Made by a program: the position numbers and the translations under genes. A DNA stretch of 64,000 nt from Hydrangea macrophylla (Eukaryota > Streptophyta > Magnoliopsida > Cornales > Hydrangeaceae): the NCBI GenBank assembly GCA_033977485.1, contig CM066994.1, positions 47,021,155 through 47,085,154 on the forward strand, in the 5' to 3' direction. The notes under the pieces are model-generated. The model worked only from the letters and a program-made list of their open reading frames with translations. It had not been told where the DNA came from and ran no database searches. Shown here one piece after another: positions 23,030 through 33,326 of the stretch. Position 1 is the first letter of the stretch. Each line of letters begins with the position of its first letter.

Positions 23030-25015
23030 TCTACCCCTACCACTACCACAATCGTCATCTTCATCACCAGCACGATCACCACCATCACCGCCACCATGCC
23101 ATTCCATCGCCACCGCGCCACCACCACTGCCATCACAGCACCATTATCACCACCATCGCAGTACCACCATCGAAGCACTACCACCCTCACCACAGTGTCC
23201 ACCATTGCAGCACCACCACCATCGCCACCATCATAGCACCACTACCCCACCATGTCCACCAGTGCAGCACCACCACCATCGCCACCACGTCTACCATCGT
23301 AGCACTAGCACCAGCACCAGCACCATCATAACAGCACCACTACCATCGTCGTCACCATCACCATCATCATCACCATCACCACCATTGTCACTGCCATCAC
23401 CACCACCATTGTCACTGTATCACCACCACCCCACTACCACCACCACCCCCTCCTTAACAGAATAGTTCATAACCACCACCATCACAGCACTACCATGACC
23501 ACCACCAGAGCACCACAATATTATCTGTTTTTGCAAACAGATAATATTATCTGTTTTAAAAAACTGAGAATTTTTCACCACAACCTCCACCATCAGAGCA
23601 CCTCCACCACTGCACCACCACCACCACTTCCCCCTTAACAGCACAGTTCATAACCACATCCATCACAGCACCACCATGACCACGACTAGAGCACCACAAT
23701 ATTATCAATTTTTGCAAACAGATAATATTATCTGTTTTCAAAAACTGATAATTTTTCACAACCTCCACCACTGCACCACCACCACAACCACTGCACCACC
23801 ACCACCACCACCACCACCACCTCCCCCTTAACAGCACAGTTAATAACCACATCCATCATAACACCACTATAACCACCACTAGAGCACCACAATCAGTTTT
23901 TGCAAATAGATAATATTATCTGTTTTCAAAAACTGAGAATTTTTCACAACCTACACCACTTCACCACCACCACCACCACCACCTCTTCCCCCTAAACAGC
24001 ACAGTTCATAACCACAGCCATCACATCACCACCATGACCACCACCAGAGCACCACAATATTCTCAGTTTTTGCAAACAGATAATATTATCTGTTTTCAAA
24101 AACTGAGAATTTTTCACCACAACCTCCACCATCGGAGCACCACCACCACTGCACCACCACTACCACCACCACCTCCCCCTTAACAGCACAGTTCATAACC
24201 ACCATCATCACAGCACTACCATGACTACCACCAGAGCACCAAACAGATAATATTATCAGTTTTCAAAAACTGAGAATTTTTCACCACAACCTCCACCATC
24301 AGAGCACCACCACCACTGCACCACCATCACCACACCCATAACAGAACAGTTCACAACCACCACCATCACAACACCACCATAACCACTACCAGCAGCACCA
24401 CAAAACAGATAATATTATCTGTTTTGAAAATATTATCTGTTTTCGAAAACAGATAATTTTGCACAACCACCACCACCACCACCGCACCACCACCACCATA
24501 CCCCTATAACAGCACAGTTCATAACCATTGCAATCACAGCACCACCACAACCACTACCAGCAGCACCACAATATTGTCTGTTTTTGTAAACAGATAATAT
24601 TATCTATTTTCTACAACAGAATTTTGCAGCAGCACCACCACCACCACCATCAGAGCACCACCACCACCACCACTACCACTACCGCACCGCGCCACCATCA
24701 CCATTTGTATCATTGTTGTCATTGCCATTGTCATCGCCGTCGTCGTCGACATCACCACATCCTCACCTCCATTACCATCGTCATCACCACCACCATCACA
24801 AAACCACAACTACCACCATTGAAGCACCACCATCGTACCACCACCACCATCATCGTCACCTCTATCTACAATCAGAGCATCAGTACCACCATCAAAGCAC
24901 CACCATCGCACCACCACCATCGAAGCACCAACAAAATCACAACACCACCACCACTACCACCACCATCCTCACCACCACTATCATCATCGTAGTCGTCACT
25001 TTTGCTGTGTAGGAG
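23030..25015. repeat. CCA/CAC-rich minisatellite with embedded palindromes
   Basis: The first 400 bp are CCA/TCA triplets. From about 23450 to 24660 a composite unit of roughly 160-195 bp recurs about seven times. Each unit has an AACAGCACAGTTCATAACCAC-like phrase (near 23453, 23635, 23827, 23993, 24180, 24340, 24504), CAC-rich sequence, copies of AACAGATAATATTATCTGTT or its halves, and CAAAAACTGAGAATTTTTCAC. Open frames coding poly-His/Thr or poly-Val/Gly products are by-products of triplet bias. Confidence 0.85.
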
Positions 25016-25265
25016 GAGATGACATTTTCGATTTCTTAGCAAATTAGGTCACTTTGGTCATTTTGGTTGGAGAAGGGGTTATTGAGTTAAATATTTGGGT
25101 CTTGGGTTTTATGTAGCCTTGTATTAATTTTAGGGTGCTATGGCTGAGTGCCCCTTTTTTCTAATGTTCTTGTGCATTGCACGAGTTTTCGACTAGTTTT
25201 TGATTTGTAAAACCCTTTGCATTATTTCATCATTTTTCCATGTTGTTGAAAACCCAATTTCTCAA
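25016..25265. other. Non-coding, possible right end of a DNA element
   Basis: The reverse complement of about 25060-25165 (CCCTAAAATTA, ATAAAACCCAA, ACCCCTTCT) loosely resembles sequence split by the gypsy insertion (12566-12604 plus 22938-23003). An old transposon carrying the minisatellite may therefore lie here. Confidence 0.35.
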
Positions 25266-25420
25266 GAGTAATGATATGTTTCTCAAATTTTATATCTTAA
25301 ATGTGCTTCCTAACGCATGTGGCAGTGGAACCACCTCCAACAAAGGTGCAGCGACTTCAACATCTAAAAATCAACCAGGTCCACTGCAACATGTGTTGAA
25401 AAACACATGTAGAATAAAAA
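25266..25420. mobile_element. MITE relative of the 8655 element
   Basis: It opens GAGTAATGATATGTTTCTCAA and carries GTGCTTCCTAACGCATGTGGCAGTGG, parallel to GTGCTTTTCAGCACATGTGGTAGTGG in the 181-bp MITE. The right end and target duplication are not clear. Confidence 0.5.
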
Positions 25421-25476
25421 TGAGTGCAATTTTGCTCACCTCAAAATTGCTCACCATTTACTCACCCTCCTCTCCC

Positions 25477-25558
25477 ATTGGTTAATGCAGTGAGACTCAG
25501 TACTTTACACTATTAATTAATTCTCATTTAAAACTGAAACTCACTGCATTAACCAATG
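25477..25558. repeat. Short fold-back repeat
   Basis: CATTGGTTAATGCAGTGAG (about 25477) and CTCACTGCATTAACCAATG (about 25540) are 19-base exact inverted arms with an AT-rich loop. It is probably the core of a small MITE. Confidence 0.75.
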
Positions 25559-25930
25559 AAAAAAAAGGGTAAACAAAAAATGTATTCAATTAAAATTTGG
25601 AAATCATGGTATTATTCATTTCCCATTGTGCATCCCATGTGTAGACACCCCCATTTTGTCGGCTACCAGATTTAGGAGACCCATAGCTTGGTGGTTCACA
25701 ATGATCGCAAAAGACCCAAAAGGACTCTCGGAAGTCAGCTCCATCTCTCGGAATGCTCAGAATGACCAAAATGCCCCTGAAGGCCCGAAAACTCCCAAAA
25801 TTGGTCCCAAAGCTCTGAAAACATGCTATGTCGTAAGAAAAGCAATAAAATGAGTTTTTAAGAGAAATCAGACGAAATCGTCAGCTCCCAGAGACCCCCG
25901 GAAGTCCCGAAAGTTCCCGGAAAGTCCCCG

Positions 25931-26007
25931 TTGACCAGTTTGACCAAGGTTTGACTAGGTTTGACCAAGGTTTGACCAGGTTTGACCAAGTTTGACCAAG
26001 TTTGACC
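25931..26007 (+). promoter_or_regulatory. Cluster of eight W-box-like TTGAC[C/T] words
   Basis: TTGACC or TTGACT recurs about every 10 bases, eight times in 77 bp, with three more at 26133-26158. TTGAC[C/T] is the core site of plant WRKY factors. The cluster lies about 680 bp upstream of the TATA box, in what should be U3. It is repeated in the 3' LTR (43378-43455) and, more diverged, in the related LTR at about 53165-53215. Binding is an inference. Confidence 0.6.
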
Positions 26008-26519
26008 GAAATCGTCCGGATTCACCAGAATCATTTTAAATCATGAGAAAAGTAGTTCCAAAAGAAAATCGAACGAAAACATCAGCTCCCGGGAACTCCC
26101 GGAGGTTTCCAGAACTTCCCGGGAATCCCAGGTTTGACCAGTTTGACCAAAATTTGACTTTGGAACTGGGGCGCCGAAACAATTTTCAAATATTTTTCAT
26201 AGATACTAGAGGTCAATAGCTTTCCAACGGTATATCGCACATAATTCCTGGATTTAAAACAAATTTATTATGAATTTCCAAAGGCGAAAAAGGAGATCAA
26301 ATCGGCTTTTATCGCGAATACCGCAAAACTTTTCAAAGTGACCTATCCCCGAACTATTTTTTATGTAAAATAGACTCCATTACCTTTCCAACGGTATATC
26401 ACAATCCCAATTTGGAGTTCGTACGCATTTCCTGTGAATTTCGGACGAAATAGGGCCTTTTCGCGAATACCGGAACATCAGGGGGCCTAAACAGCATTAT
26501 CCAGACGAAGGGAGGAGCA

Positions 26520-26534
26520 GTGCCGCCGCGGCAC
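26520..26534. repeat. GC palindrome GTGCCGCCGCGGCAC in the 5' LTR
   Basis: A single near-palindromic GC unit in an AT-rich LTR, about 150 bp upstream of the TATA box. Multi-copy versions occur at 43968-44026, 41595-41653 and 52603-52639. Confidence 0.85.
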
Positions 26535-28913
26535 TCTCCCCCAGAACAGTGAGTTTTTGTAATTATTCTTGTGGTCCCATTTTGATTAATTAAAATCCAA
26601 AACGACATGGTTTTATGATTTCAGATGTTTGGAGCCAATGGGAACACTTTCTAAACCCCAAAAACACCCCAAGTTGGCCTATATAAATACCCCATTACTC
26701 CTCATTTTGGGGGAGTAAAATGTGAGTTTTGGAAAAGTTTGGGAGAGAAAGTTGTAGAGATAAGGTTAGAGTAGGGAGAAAAGAAGCTTTCTTCTTTGAT
26801 TTTCAAAACAAAAGTGAGTTCTAACTTTGTTTTTTACTTCATTACTTCCATTTATTTCAACATTCAATACTCCCAACCACCATTTTAGTGAGCATTCAAG
26901 AGAGTGGAAGCTTCTTCCATGTCTAGTGTCAATACATATGAGTGAAACACCAATCCACAAGTCTTATGCTTCATGAATATCATCTATTGATCATCATTTA
27001 CTTGCTTGTTTATTTATTGTTCATCTCTTCTTATCTCATTTCTTTTTGATTTTCTTTATTTACTTACTAGCTCATCATCATCTAAGTGATGACATGAAGT
27101 TTGGGGTGAGTGAATCCTTATGGATAGTAGCTCTTGACCTCAAAAACATGTTTGATAGATGATGATCATAACCTCAATACTTCCAAGGTATTCTTGGAAT
27201 GTATTGAAGTTATGTTCAAAAATAAAATAAATCTCTCCAACAATCTTGGAGATTCTTAATGATGAGTTTGATGTTGGTATTCTAAGTGGCCATAATCCTT
27301 ATTGAGTGTTGAAAATATGTTTTCAAAACATCTATTTCAAAACCCCTCTCAATCCCTCTCATTTGGTTTCAAGAAACAAAACTTTGTTTTCCCCAAAATC
27401 TCCAAAATAATGGCCCAAAATAGTGAGCTGTTCAGATTCAAAGATTTGTTTTGAATTAAATACTAGAGTTATGATGATGAAACCACTTGGAAAACCTTCC
27501 TAATACATCATATTTTGTCCCTAACTTTTCTCATCAATTATAGAGATGTAAAAGTATTTGTTTTGGATGTGAGAAGTTCATATTCATAATCTGCCTCTGT
27601 TCTCACAGAATGTTCACCCAACTTCTTGCACCTATTCTGGACATTTTCATCACTGTACATATATCTTTTCTATTTTTTTTATAAAACTTGGGTGTCGTAG
27701 GAAACTTTTCGTATATAATGGGTCCTCATAACCCTTTTCTTTGATTTATGAAAAATCATACAAAATCAGTCAACAGTGCAGCATTTGTTTCTGAGTCATG
27801 TGTACATTCTGATTTTTTTTTTAATCTGTGATAGCTATTGATGTTTGTCTTTTTGGGTTATTTTCTAGACACAGTAAGGATGATCTCTGATTTTTCTCAC
27901 ATTTTTCTAGGCACGTTTGACCTCCCATTATAATGTTGCAAAGTAACACATGCAGTCTGTCCACTATTCACAGCAAGCACATTTCAACTTTTATTCTTTG
28001 ATTTGATGCTCATATGCATTCCAAATTAGCCCATATCTTAGGAAGTAGTTCATACTACATTTGTACATATCCCATGTTGATTTCATTCACCCATTCATAC
28101 ACATTTTAGACTTCTAAGTCATTCTAGGAATCCATGAACACAAAGCACACTACAACCTTGGCACATTTTAGATACATACATTGCATCCATGCAAAGATTT
28201 GGGGTTTTTGTAACTCTTAATCTAAGAAGATTATAAGCAATGAACTTGATCACACGTTCATGCTTTCCCCTCGATCTAATCATCCTTTCTCATCCGTCCC
28301 GGGGATTGAGAGGTCTTCTTTTCTCAAAAGAATAACATGCATCATTCTAGTTTGCTAAGCATACTTTGATTTCTTTGATTATTTGTTTCAAGAACAATTC
28401 ATGTCCCTTTAGATTAGGAAAACTTTATTATCTGATACATGATTAGACGATTTTTCCTAGGTTTATTTGTGTGATCTTTCACTTTGCATTGTGTGATATT
28501 TGGCTTAGATCTTATGAATGATATCTTATCTTTAGATCTTCCATTTCAAATCTCCTTATGTGATGTAATATATTATCATAGTATTATTTGTCGAACCATA
28601 CATAGTATAAGATGATTATTTGGATGCTAATTGAGGCCCGTCGAAAGGCGGGGCGAGTTGAGGGTGTTTTAGTCGCGACAAAGGCTCCTTCCTCTCTCGT
28701 ACCAAAACCCCGAACCAAGTTCTTTGGTGATGAAGGGCCGGTGCCCTTATCCGCTTGGGTGAGTCAAAATTAGGTTTCTTGGTTCCTTAAAGACCAAGTG
28801 GCGACTCTGTATCTGTTTTCAACAGACCACCATTTTCTTTCTTTGATTCAAAATCAAAACAAGTTTCAAAAACCCAACAAACAAAAAGCGGTGGAATCCC
28901 GGTATCCACAATC

Positions 28914-28931
28914 TGGCGACTCTGCTGGGGA
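28914..28931 (+). other. Primer-binding site of the Tat element
   Basis: TGGCGACTCTGCTGGGGA starts 3 bases after the LTR. A variant occupies the same place in the related minus-strand copy (50240-50257). Ogre-type elements are described as primed by tRNA-Arg; I did not check the match to a specific tRNA. Confidence 0.75.
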
Positions 28932-29535
28932 CTTTTATTTTAAAACAAAATAATACAGAGGTTTGACTCATAAGAAGCATCCTTAAAATCATCTTTTTAC
29001 TGTGTCTGGTTCACCGCATTGCACTCTGCATTTTACCCTCCCGACTGTGTCTGAAACGCGGCGCTGACATTGTTCAGGTCTTGCTGTGCCAGGGCACAAG
29101 TCACCGTTGATACTGTACCTTCCAAGGTATATCAAAAAGAGTAAAAACCTCCGTGCTGTCTCTCTGACGGTATATTGGAACTCTAGTCAACGGACCCTCT
29201 TTGACTAAATCCAGCCTTTGCATATAGATTCCTGTAGAACCTTTCATAGGACTATTCATTTATCTTTTCAGATAGGACAATGTGATATAACTGCTGTATG
29301 CCCTGGCGGGATTACCTGCGCGGTGTAGACGCTTATGTGGCATAGGACAAAACCTCTTTCTTATGATTCCCAAGGCAATCACTCACATGTAACTACATTG
29401 GGTTGACCTGCCTAGGCACCATGACAAGGATGTCTGCCCCATGCTCACAGAGATATACACCGCAAACCTTGTTTGTCGATCCTGAGACATAGGAGTATGA
29501 AAACCTGCTAGAAAGTACGATCACTATAAACATAC
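28932..29535 (+). other. Leader of the Tat element
   Basis: Non-coding leader sequence between primer site and tandem repeats. The same segment is recognisable, diverged and reversed, at about 49650-50240, so it is a true family feature. No upstream ORF of the kind found in some Ogre elements is convincing. Confidence 0.6.
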
Positions 29536-29900
29536 TTACCAGAAACTCTGTCCAGATATCCCAGATATGACCGTACTTACCAGTTTCTCCCAGAAACTCT
29601 GTCCAGATATCCCAGATATGACCGTACTTACCAGTTTCTCCCAGAAACTCTGTCCAGATATCCCAGATATGACCGTACTTACCAGTTTCTCCCAGAAACT
29701 CTGTCCAGATATCCCAGATATGACCGTACTTACCAGTTTCTCCCAGAAACTCTGTCCAGATATCCCAGATATGACCGTACTTACCAGTTTCTCCCAGAAA
29801 CTCTGTCCAGATATCCCAGATATGACCTTGTTTACTAGTTTCTCCCAGAAACTCTGTCCGAATATCCCAGATATGACCGTACTTACCAAGAAACTCTGTC
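29536..29900 (+). repeat. 51-bp tandem repeats in the leader, about seven copies
   Basis: The unit, beginning ACCAGTTTCTCCCAGAAACT and ending GATATGACCGTACTT, repeats head to tail from about 29540. The first copies are nearly identical and the last two diverged. Because 51 is a multiple of three, frames stay open on both strands (17-residue repeats). That is a by-product of period, so I do not call a gene. Diverged counterparts exist at 49420-49640 on the other strand. Confidence 0.92.
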
Positions 29901-30342
29901 CAAATATCCCCGTTTCTCCCAGAAACTTTGCCCAGATCAACCAAGAATGCCCGGTCCTTCTTAGAAGCCTCCGTAAACCCTGGAAATCCCGGTTATCCCT
30001 TGATGATCATACTGGAAAGTAAGATTGGCACACTCTATATGATTAGGACCTTAATTGCTTAACCTCTATCTGTTAGAAATAGGAACATCATATAGATTAA
30101 GGCTTACATCCGCATGCTTGTCTCCCATGCATACACTATCTCCGTATCTCTGCACGCACTGTCTCGAGTCAGTCCACGTCACTGTCTGTCTAAAAGTCGC
30201 CACTGTCAGGATCTGATACACCCCTTCTCTCAAAATCTGTCAGGTCAGTATAGATTCCCAAGGTCAGCAGCCGGAATCCTCGTTGTGGACCAGGAGTTCG
30301 GATAATCGTTTAGTCAGAACCGGTCTGACAGTCCGCTTCAAC

Positions 30343-31668
30343 ATGAATAGGGAAGAATTGGAAAACAAGGTCACCGAGTTTGGAGCAACTATAAGCCAAC
30401 AATCCGACAGTCTAGCCCAAGTCCTGAAGTTCATGGAAGAACTAAAGCAGCAACAGCCACAACCACCGCCCGAGTTTCCGCCACCAAGGTTTGAACCTCC
30501 TCTACATGAGAATAATGGGGAGGAAAACTGGTTCCAAGGGGTCCCACCGCTTACGTATGAGAAGAAGCTCCAAGAAAAATTGGACAAGGTCGATAAACTG
30601 GAGAGCGTGCTGAGAAAAAGCAAGGGAGTCGATGATTACATGCTAGATCTGGAAGGCCTCTTTGAGCCTGTCAAGTTGAAATTGCCGGAGAACTTCAAAA
30701 TGCCTGCCATCGATCGTTTTGATGGAACCGGGAACCCAAAAAGTCACGTGAAGTTGTGCATGAGTATCTTCCAATCCATGGGTTGTACCCACGAACACAT
30801 TGCAATGCTATTTCCGCAAACTCTGGCAAAATCTGCACTATCATGGTTCCTAACCTTGGAAGCCTCCAAGACCCGGGCCTGGGAAGATATCGTCCGAGTT
30901 TTTGTCGATCATTACTCTTACAACCAGGAGTTGGATGTCACCATCAGGGATTTGGAAACAACCCGACAAAGCAACAATGAATCCTTCGCTGCGTTCCTGA
31001 GCAGATGGAGGAACAAGGTAGCTCAAATGACCCACCGGCCGATTGAAAAGGAACAGGTAAGGATGCTCATCCGGAATCTGCAGCCGCTTTATCATGAGAA
31101 ATTATTCTACCAGTCCATTTCCACCTTTGAAGAGTTGTTTGAAGTCGGAACCCGAATCGAAGATGCTATCAGGGAAGGAAAGATCAAAAAGGAAGACCCT
31201 CCGAGTCAGCCAAGAAGGCCCAACTACTCCCGGAATCCCCCGGATGTCAATGCCCTTAGCAACCAACCCATGGCGTACCCCCCAAGGCCGTACCAACACT
31301 CCACCCAGCCAAATCCCTCCAACCGCCCTTTCCAGAAAAAGCCTCCTCGCAATTTCGCCAAACTAGAAATCTCTCTCTCCTCAGCCTTAGACCGCCTCCT
31401 CAAAAAGGGCCATCTCCAACTCCTCCAGCCTCGAAACACCCCACCCCCGCCTAACTGTGATGCGCCTACCACCAAGCCCCCGGCCATAACACTGACGATT
31501 GCATGCGCCTCCGCCATGATATTCAAGACCTCATTGACCAGAATATCATCGAGCCACCCCCGAAGCAGCCCCATATCACCCAAAATCCCCTACCAAACCA
31601 CCAAAATGTCAACCTCATCGAGTCCAACCCTATATTCTTCAACCCTGCTGCCTATATCATCCCCCTAG
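30343..31668 (+). CDS. Gag of the Tat element, shifted out of frame near its end
   Basis: The first ATG after the leader gives MNREELENK. An N-terminal coiled-coil-like region is followed by a Pro-rich linker (about residues 45-60). The Retrotrans_gag domain spans roughly residues 120-265 (SWFLTLEASKTRAWEDIVRVF, then SF..FLSRWRNKV and LI.NLQP). A basic Pro-rich tail ends in the frame change. Around 31460 the true continuation, a gag knuckle-like CAYHQAPGHNTDDC (31461-31502), is in the protease frame, so everything after about residue 370 in this frame is missense. Gag packages the RNA in cytoplasmic particles. The break is either a single-base indel or a frameshift signal; an indel is more likely. 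Confidence 0.85.
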   Translation: MNREELENKVTEFGATISQQSDSLAQVLKFMEELKQQQPQPPPEFPPPRFEPPLHENNGEENWFQGVPPLTYEKKLQEKLDKVDKLESVLRKSKGVDDYMLDLEGLFEPVKLKLPENFKMPAIDRFDGTGNPKSHVKLCMSIFQSMGCTHEHIAMLFPQTLAKSALSWFLTLEASKTRAWEDIVRVFVDHYSYNQELDVTIRDLETTRQSNNESFAAFLSRWRNKVAQMTHRPIEKEQVRMLIRNLQPLYHEKLFYQSISTFEELFEVGTRIEDAIREGKIKKEDPPSQPRRPNYSRNPPDVNALSNQPMAYPPRPYQHSTQPNPSNRPFQKKPPRNFAKLEISLSSALDRLLKKGHLQLLQPRNTPPPPNCDAPTTKPPAITLTIACASAMIFKTSLTRISSSHPRSSPISPKIPYQTTKMSTSSSPTLYSSTLLPISSP

Positions 31669-33326
31669 GACAACCCTTGCCCCTCATTGACATCCCGGAT
31701 TCTGAGGGAATTCATCTGATCGGAGGGGAGAACGACGAATGGCTGCAGCAGCTAGATGATGAGCAGGACTTGTTCTTCCTGGAAGAGCATGACCTAGGGG
31801 TGGTAGACCTCAAATGGTATGACCCTAATAATGAGAGTGATGCTTCCATCTGGAACGAGCCGGAAAAGCCATTTGTGGGAACGGATTGTGATTGGTTCAA
31901 GAAAGACGGGACTGTAGAAGGGCCCACTCCTGCCGAAATTGATCACCTAACCAGGTCAGGCCGTCATTATCAGCCACCACCGCCCGCCGTCGATGCAACT
32001 GAGAAAGGTCCGGTCAAGGACAAAGAGAAGGGTAAGATGGACGAGATCATCGAGGAAGATAATGAGTTGATAAAGCAGCTAAAGAAGACCCAGGCACATC
32101 TCTCAATGTGGGATATCATGGTGACCTCTTACAAGCATAGGCAAGCCGTGTTGAATGCCTTGGCTGGAATTGAAGTCCCTATTGATGCCGCACCAGAGGA
32201 CATGATAGCTTTCTTGGGCACACTTGCCCCCGACCCGATCATTACATTTTCCGATGAGGACCTGCCGCCGGAAGGATCCACACATAACAAAGCATTGTAC
32301 ATCACTGTCGGATGTAAAGGGCAGCAGGTCCCATTTTGTCTGGTCGACACAGGTTCTGCTTTGAATGTTTGTGCCCTAAGGACTGCCACTGCTTTGGGGG
32401 TCAATATCCTTGACATCACACCATCTGTGCAATCTGTGAGGGCCTATGATAACACCAGGAGAAATGTAATGGGGACTGTCTCTCTGCAAATCCGGGTAGG
32501 GTCTTTGGCGAGCACCGAGATCTTTCAAGTCATGGACATACCTGCCTCGTTCAATCTGCTGATTGGAAGGCCCTGGCTTCATGCCAACAAAGCTGTATCA
32601 TCCACTGTGCATCAAATGATCAAGTACATTCATGAGAAGGAAGTAAAGATCATCCTCGGTAATAGTTGGGGTAACGAAGCTTTCCCAAATTACGCTCCCA
32701 TTTTTGAAGTCCAAATACCTGAGCTGGCAGAAGGAGAAATCGGAGGATTCTTCATGGAAGAAGTCCATATGATCAATGATGAAGACCGATTCCCTGAAGT
32801 CCACTCTGTAGTTGTCAACATTGTCCGCAAGATGAACTACTTCCCCGGAATGGGATTGGGTCGACGCCAGCAAGGAATTCGGGAGTTCCCACAGATCAAA
32901 GGGCAACAAGGCACTTTCGGGTTGGGGTACAAGCCCACTGAAGAAGACATTGAGCTACAGAGGCCATGGAAGAAAAGGGTGAGGGGTCTCCCCCCATACC
33001 GCAAGACTTTGAACGGACAGTTCATCAAAGAAGGGGATGATTTCCCTTACTTCGGGTTCCCCGAACCCTGGATCCATCAAACCACTGGGAAGAGGCACCC
33101 CGGGCTTGAAATCTTCGCTGACTGCGAAAGGCCTCCATACCAAGACCCGTTCTATCCCGAAGAAATTGAGAAAACCCCAGAGGAGGACTGGCTGAAGTAC
33201 CTAGACACTGAAGCCATCGAGAAGATGTGGGAGGAATCCGCTGGGGAGAAGGAAGAAGAGAGGGCCAAGAGCCAAGATGATCAGATCAAGCCAACTGAGG
33301 AGGGTCTGAACAACCAGGTTGTATAG
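31461..33326 (+). CDS. Protease region of the Tat element, with G-patch
   Basis: It opens with the gag C-terminal CAYH...GHNTDDC motif. It continues through a low-complexity linker (LDRSGR-type LTRSGRHYQPP at about 31949) and a retropepsin domain with catalytic VDTGSALNV (about 32344) and LLIGRPWLH (about 32557). A Gly-rich MGLGRRQQGI...GLGYKP segment (about 32851-32935) looks like a G-patch, as in many Tat polyproteins. The frame is closed by one TAG at 33324-33326, and the same frame stays open into reverse transcriptase. Confidence 0.88.
   Translation, partial: CAYHQAPGHNTDDCMRLRHDIQDLIDQNIIEPPPKQPHITQNPLPNHQNVNLIESNPIFFNPAAYIIPLGQPLPLIDIPDSEGIHLIGGENDEWLQQLDDEQDLFFLEEHDLGVVDLKWYDPNNESDASIWNEPEKPFVGTDCDWFKKDGTVEGPTPAEIDHLTRSGRHYQPPPPAVDATEKGPVKDKEKGKMDEIIEEDNELIKQLKKTQAHLSMWDIMVTSYKHRQAVLNALAGIEVPIDAAPEDMIAFLGTLAPDPIITFSDEDLPPEGSTHNKALYITVGCKGQQVPFCLVDTGSALNVCALRTATALGVNILDITPSVQSVRAYDNTRRNVMGTVSLQIRVGSLASTEIFQVMDIPASFNLLIGRPWLHANKAVSSTVHQMIKYIHEKEVKIILGNSWGNEAFPNYAPIFEVQIPELAEGEIGGFFMEEVHMINDEDRFPEVHSVVVNIVRKMNYFPGMGLGRRQQGIREFPQIKGQQGTFGLGYKPTEEDIELQRPWKKRVRGLPPYRKTLNGQFIKEGDDFPYFGFPEPWIHQTTGKRHPGLEIFADCERPPYQDPFYPEEIEKTPEEDWLKYLDTEAIEKMWEESAGEKEEERAKSQDDQIKPTEEGLNNQVV

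Larger units (their letters stand above)
25640..28910 (+). repeat. 5' LTR of the Tat element (3271 bp)
   Basis: It carries a W-box-like array (25931-26007), a GC palindrome (26520-26534) and a TATA box (TATATAAATA, 26680-26689). The rest is about 2.2 kb of AT-rich transcribed region. It differs from the 3' LTR by scattered substitutions and by one copy of the GC palindrome unit instead of three. Confidence 0.93.

Noticed and set aside
23012..25012. Long Pro/His/Thr-rich and Val/Gly-rich open frames
   Set aside because: They are frames of the CCA-rich minisatellite, open on both strands because of triplet bias.
29536..29900. CRISPR-like array
   Set aside because: Units abut directly with no unique spacers; the host is a plant.
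29536..29944. Repeated 17-residue peptides on both strands as a real gene
   Set aside because: The period of 51 bp keeps all frames open; no start context, no domain, and the related copy at 49420-49640 has no open frame.
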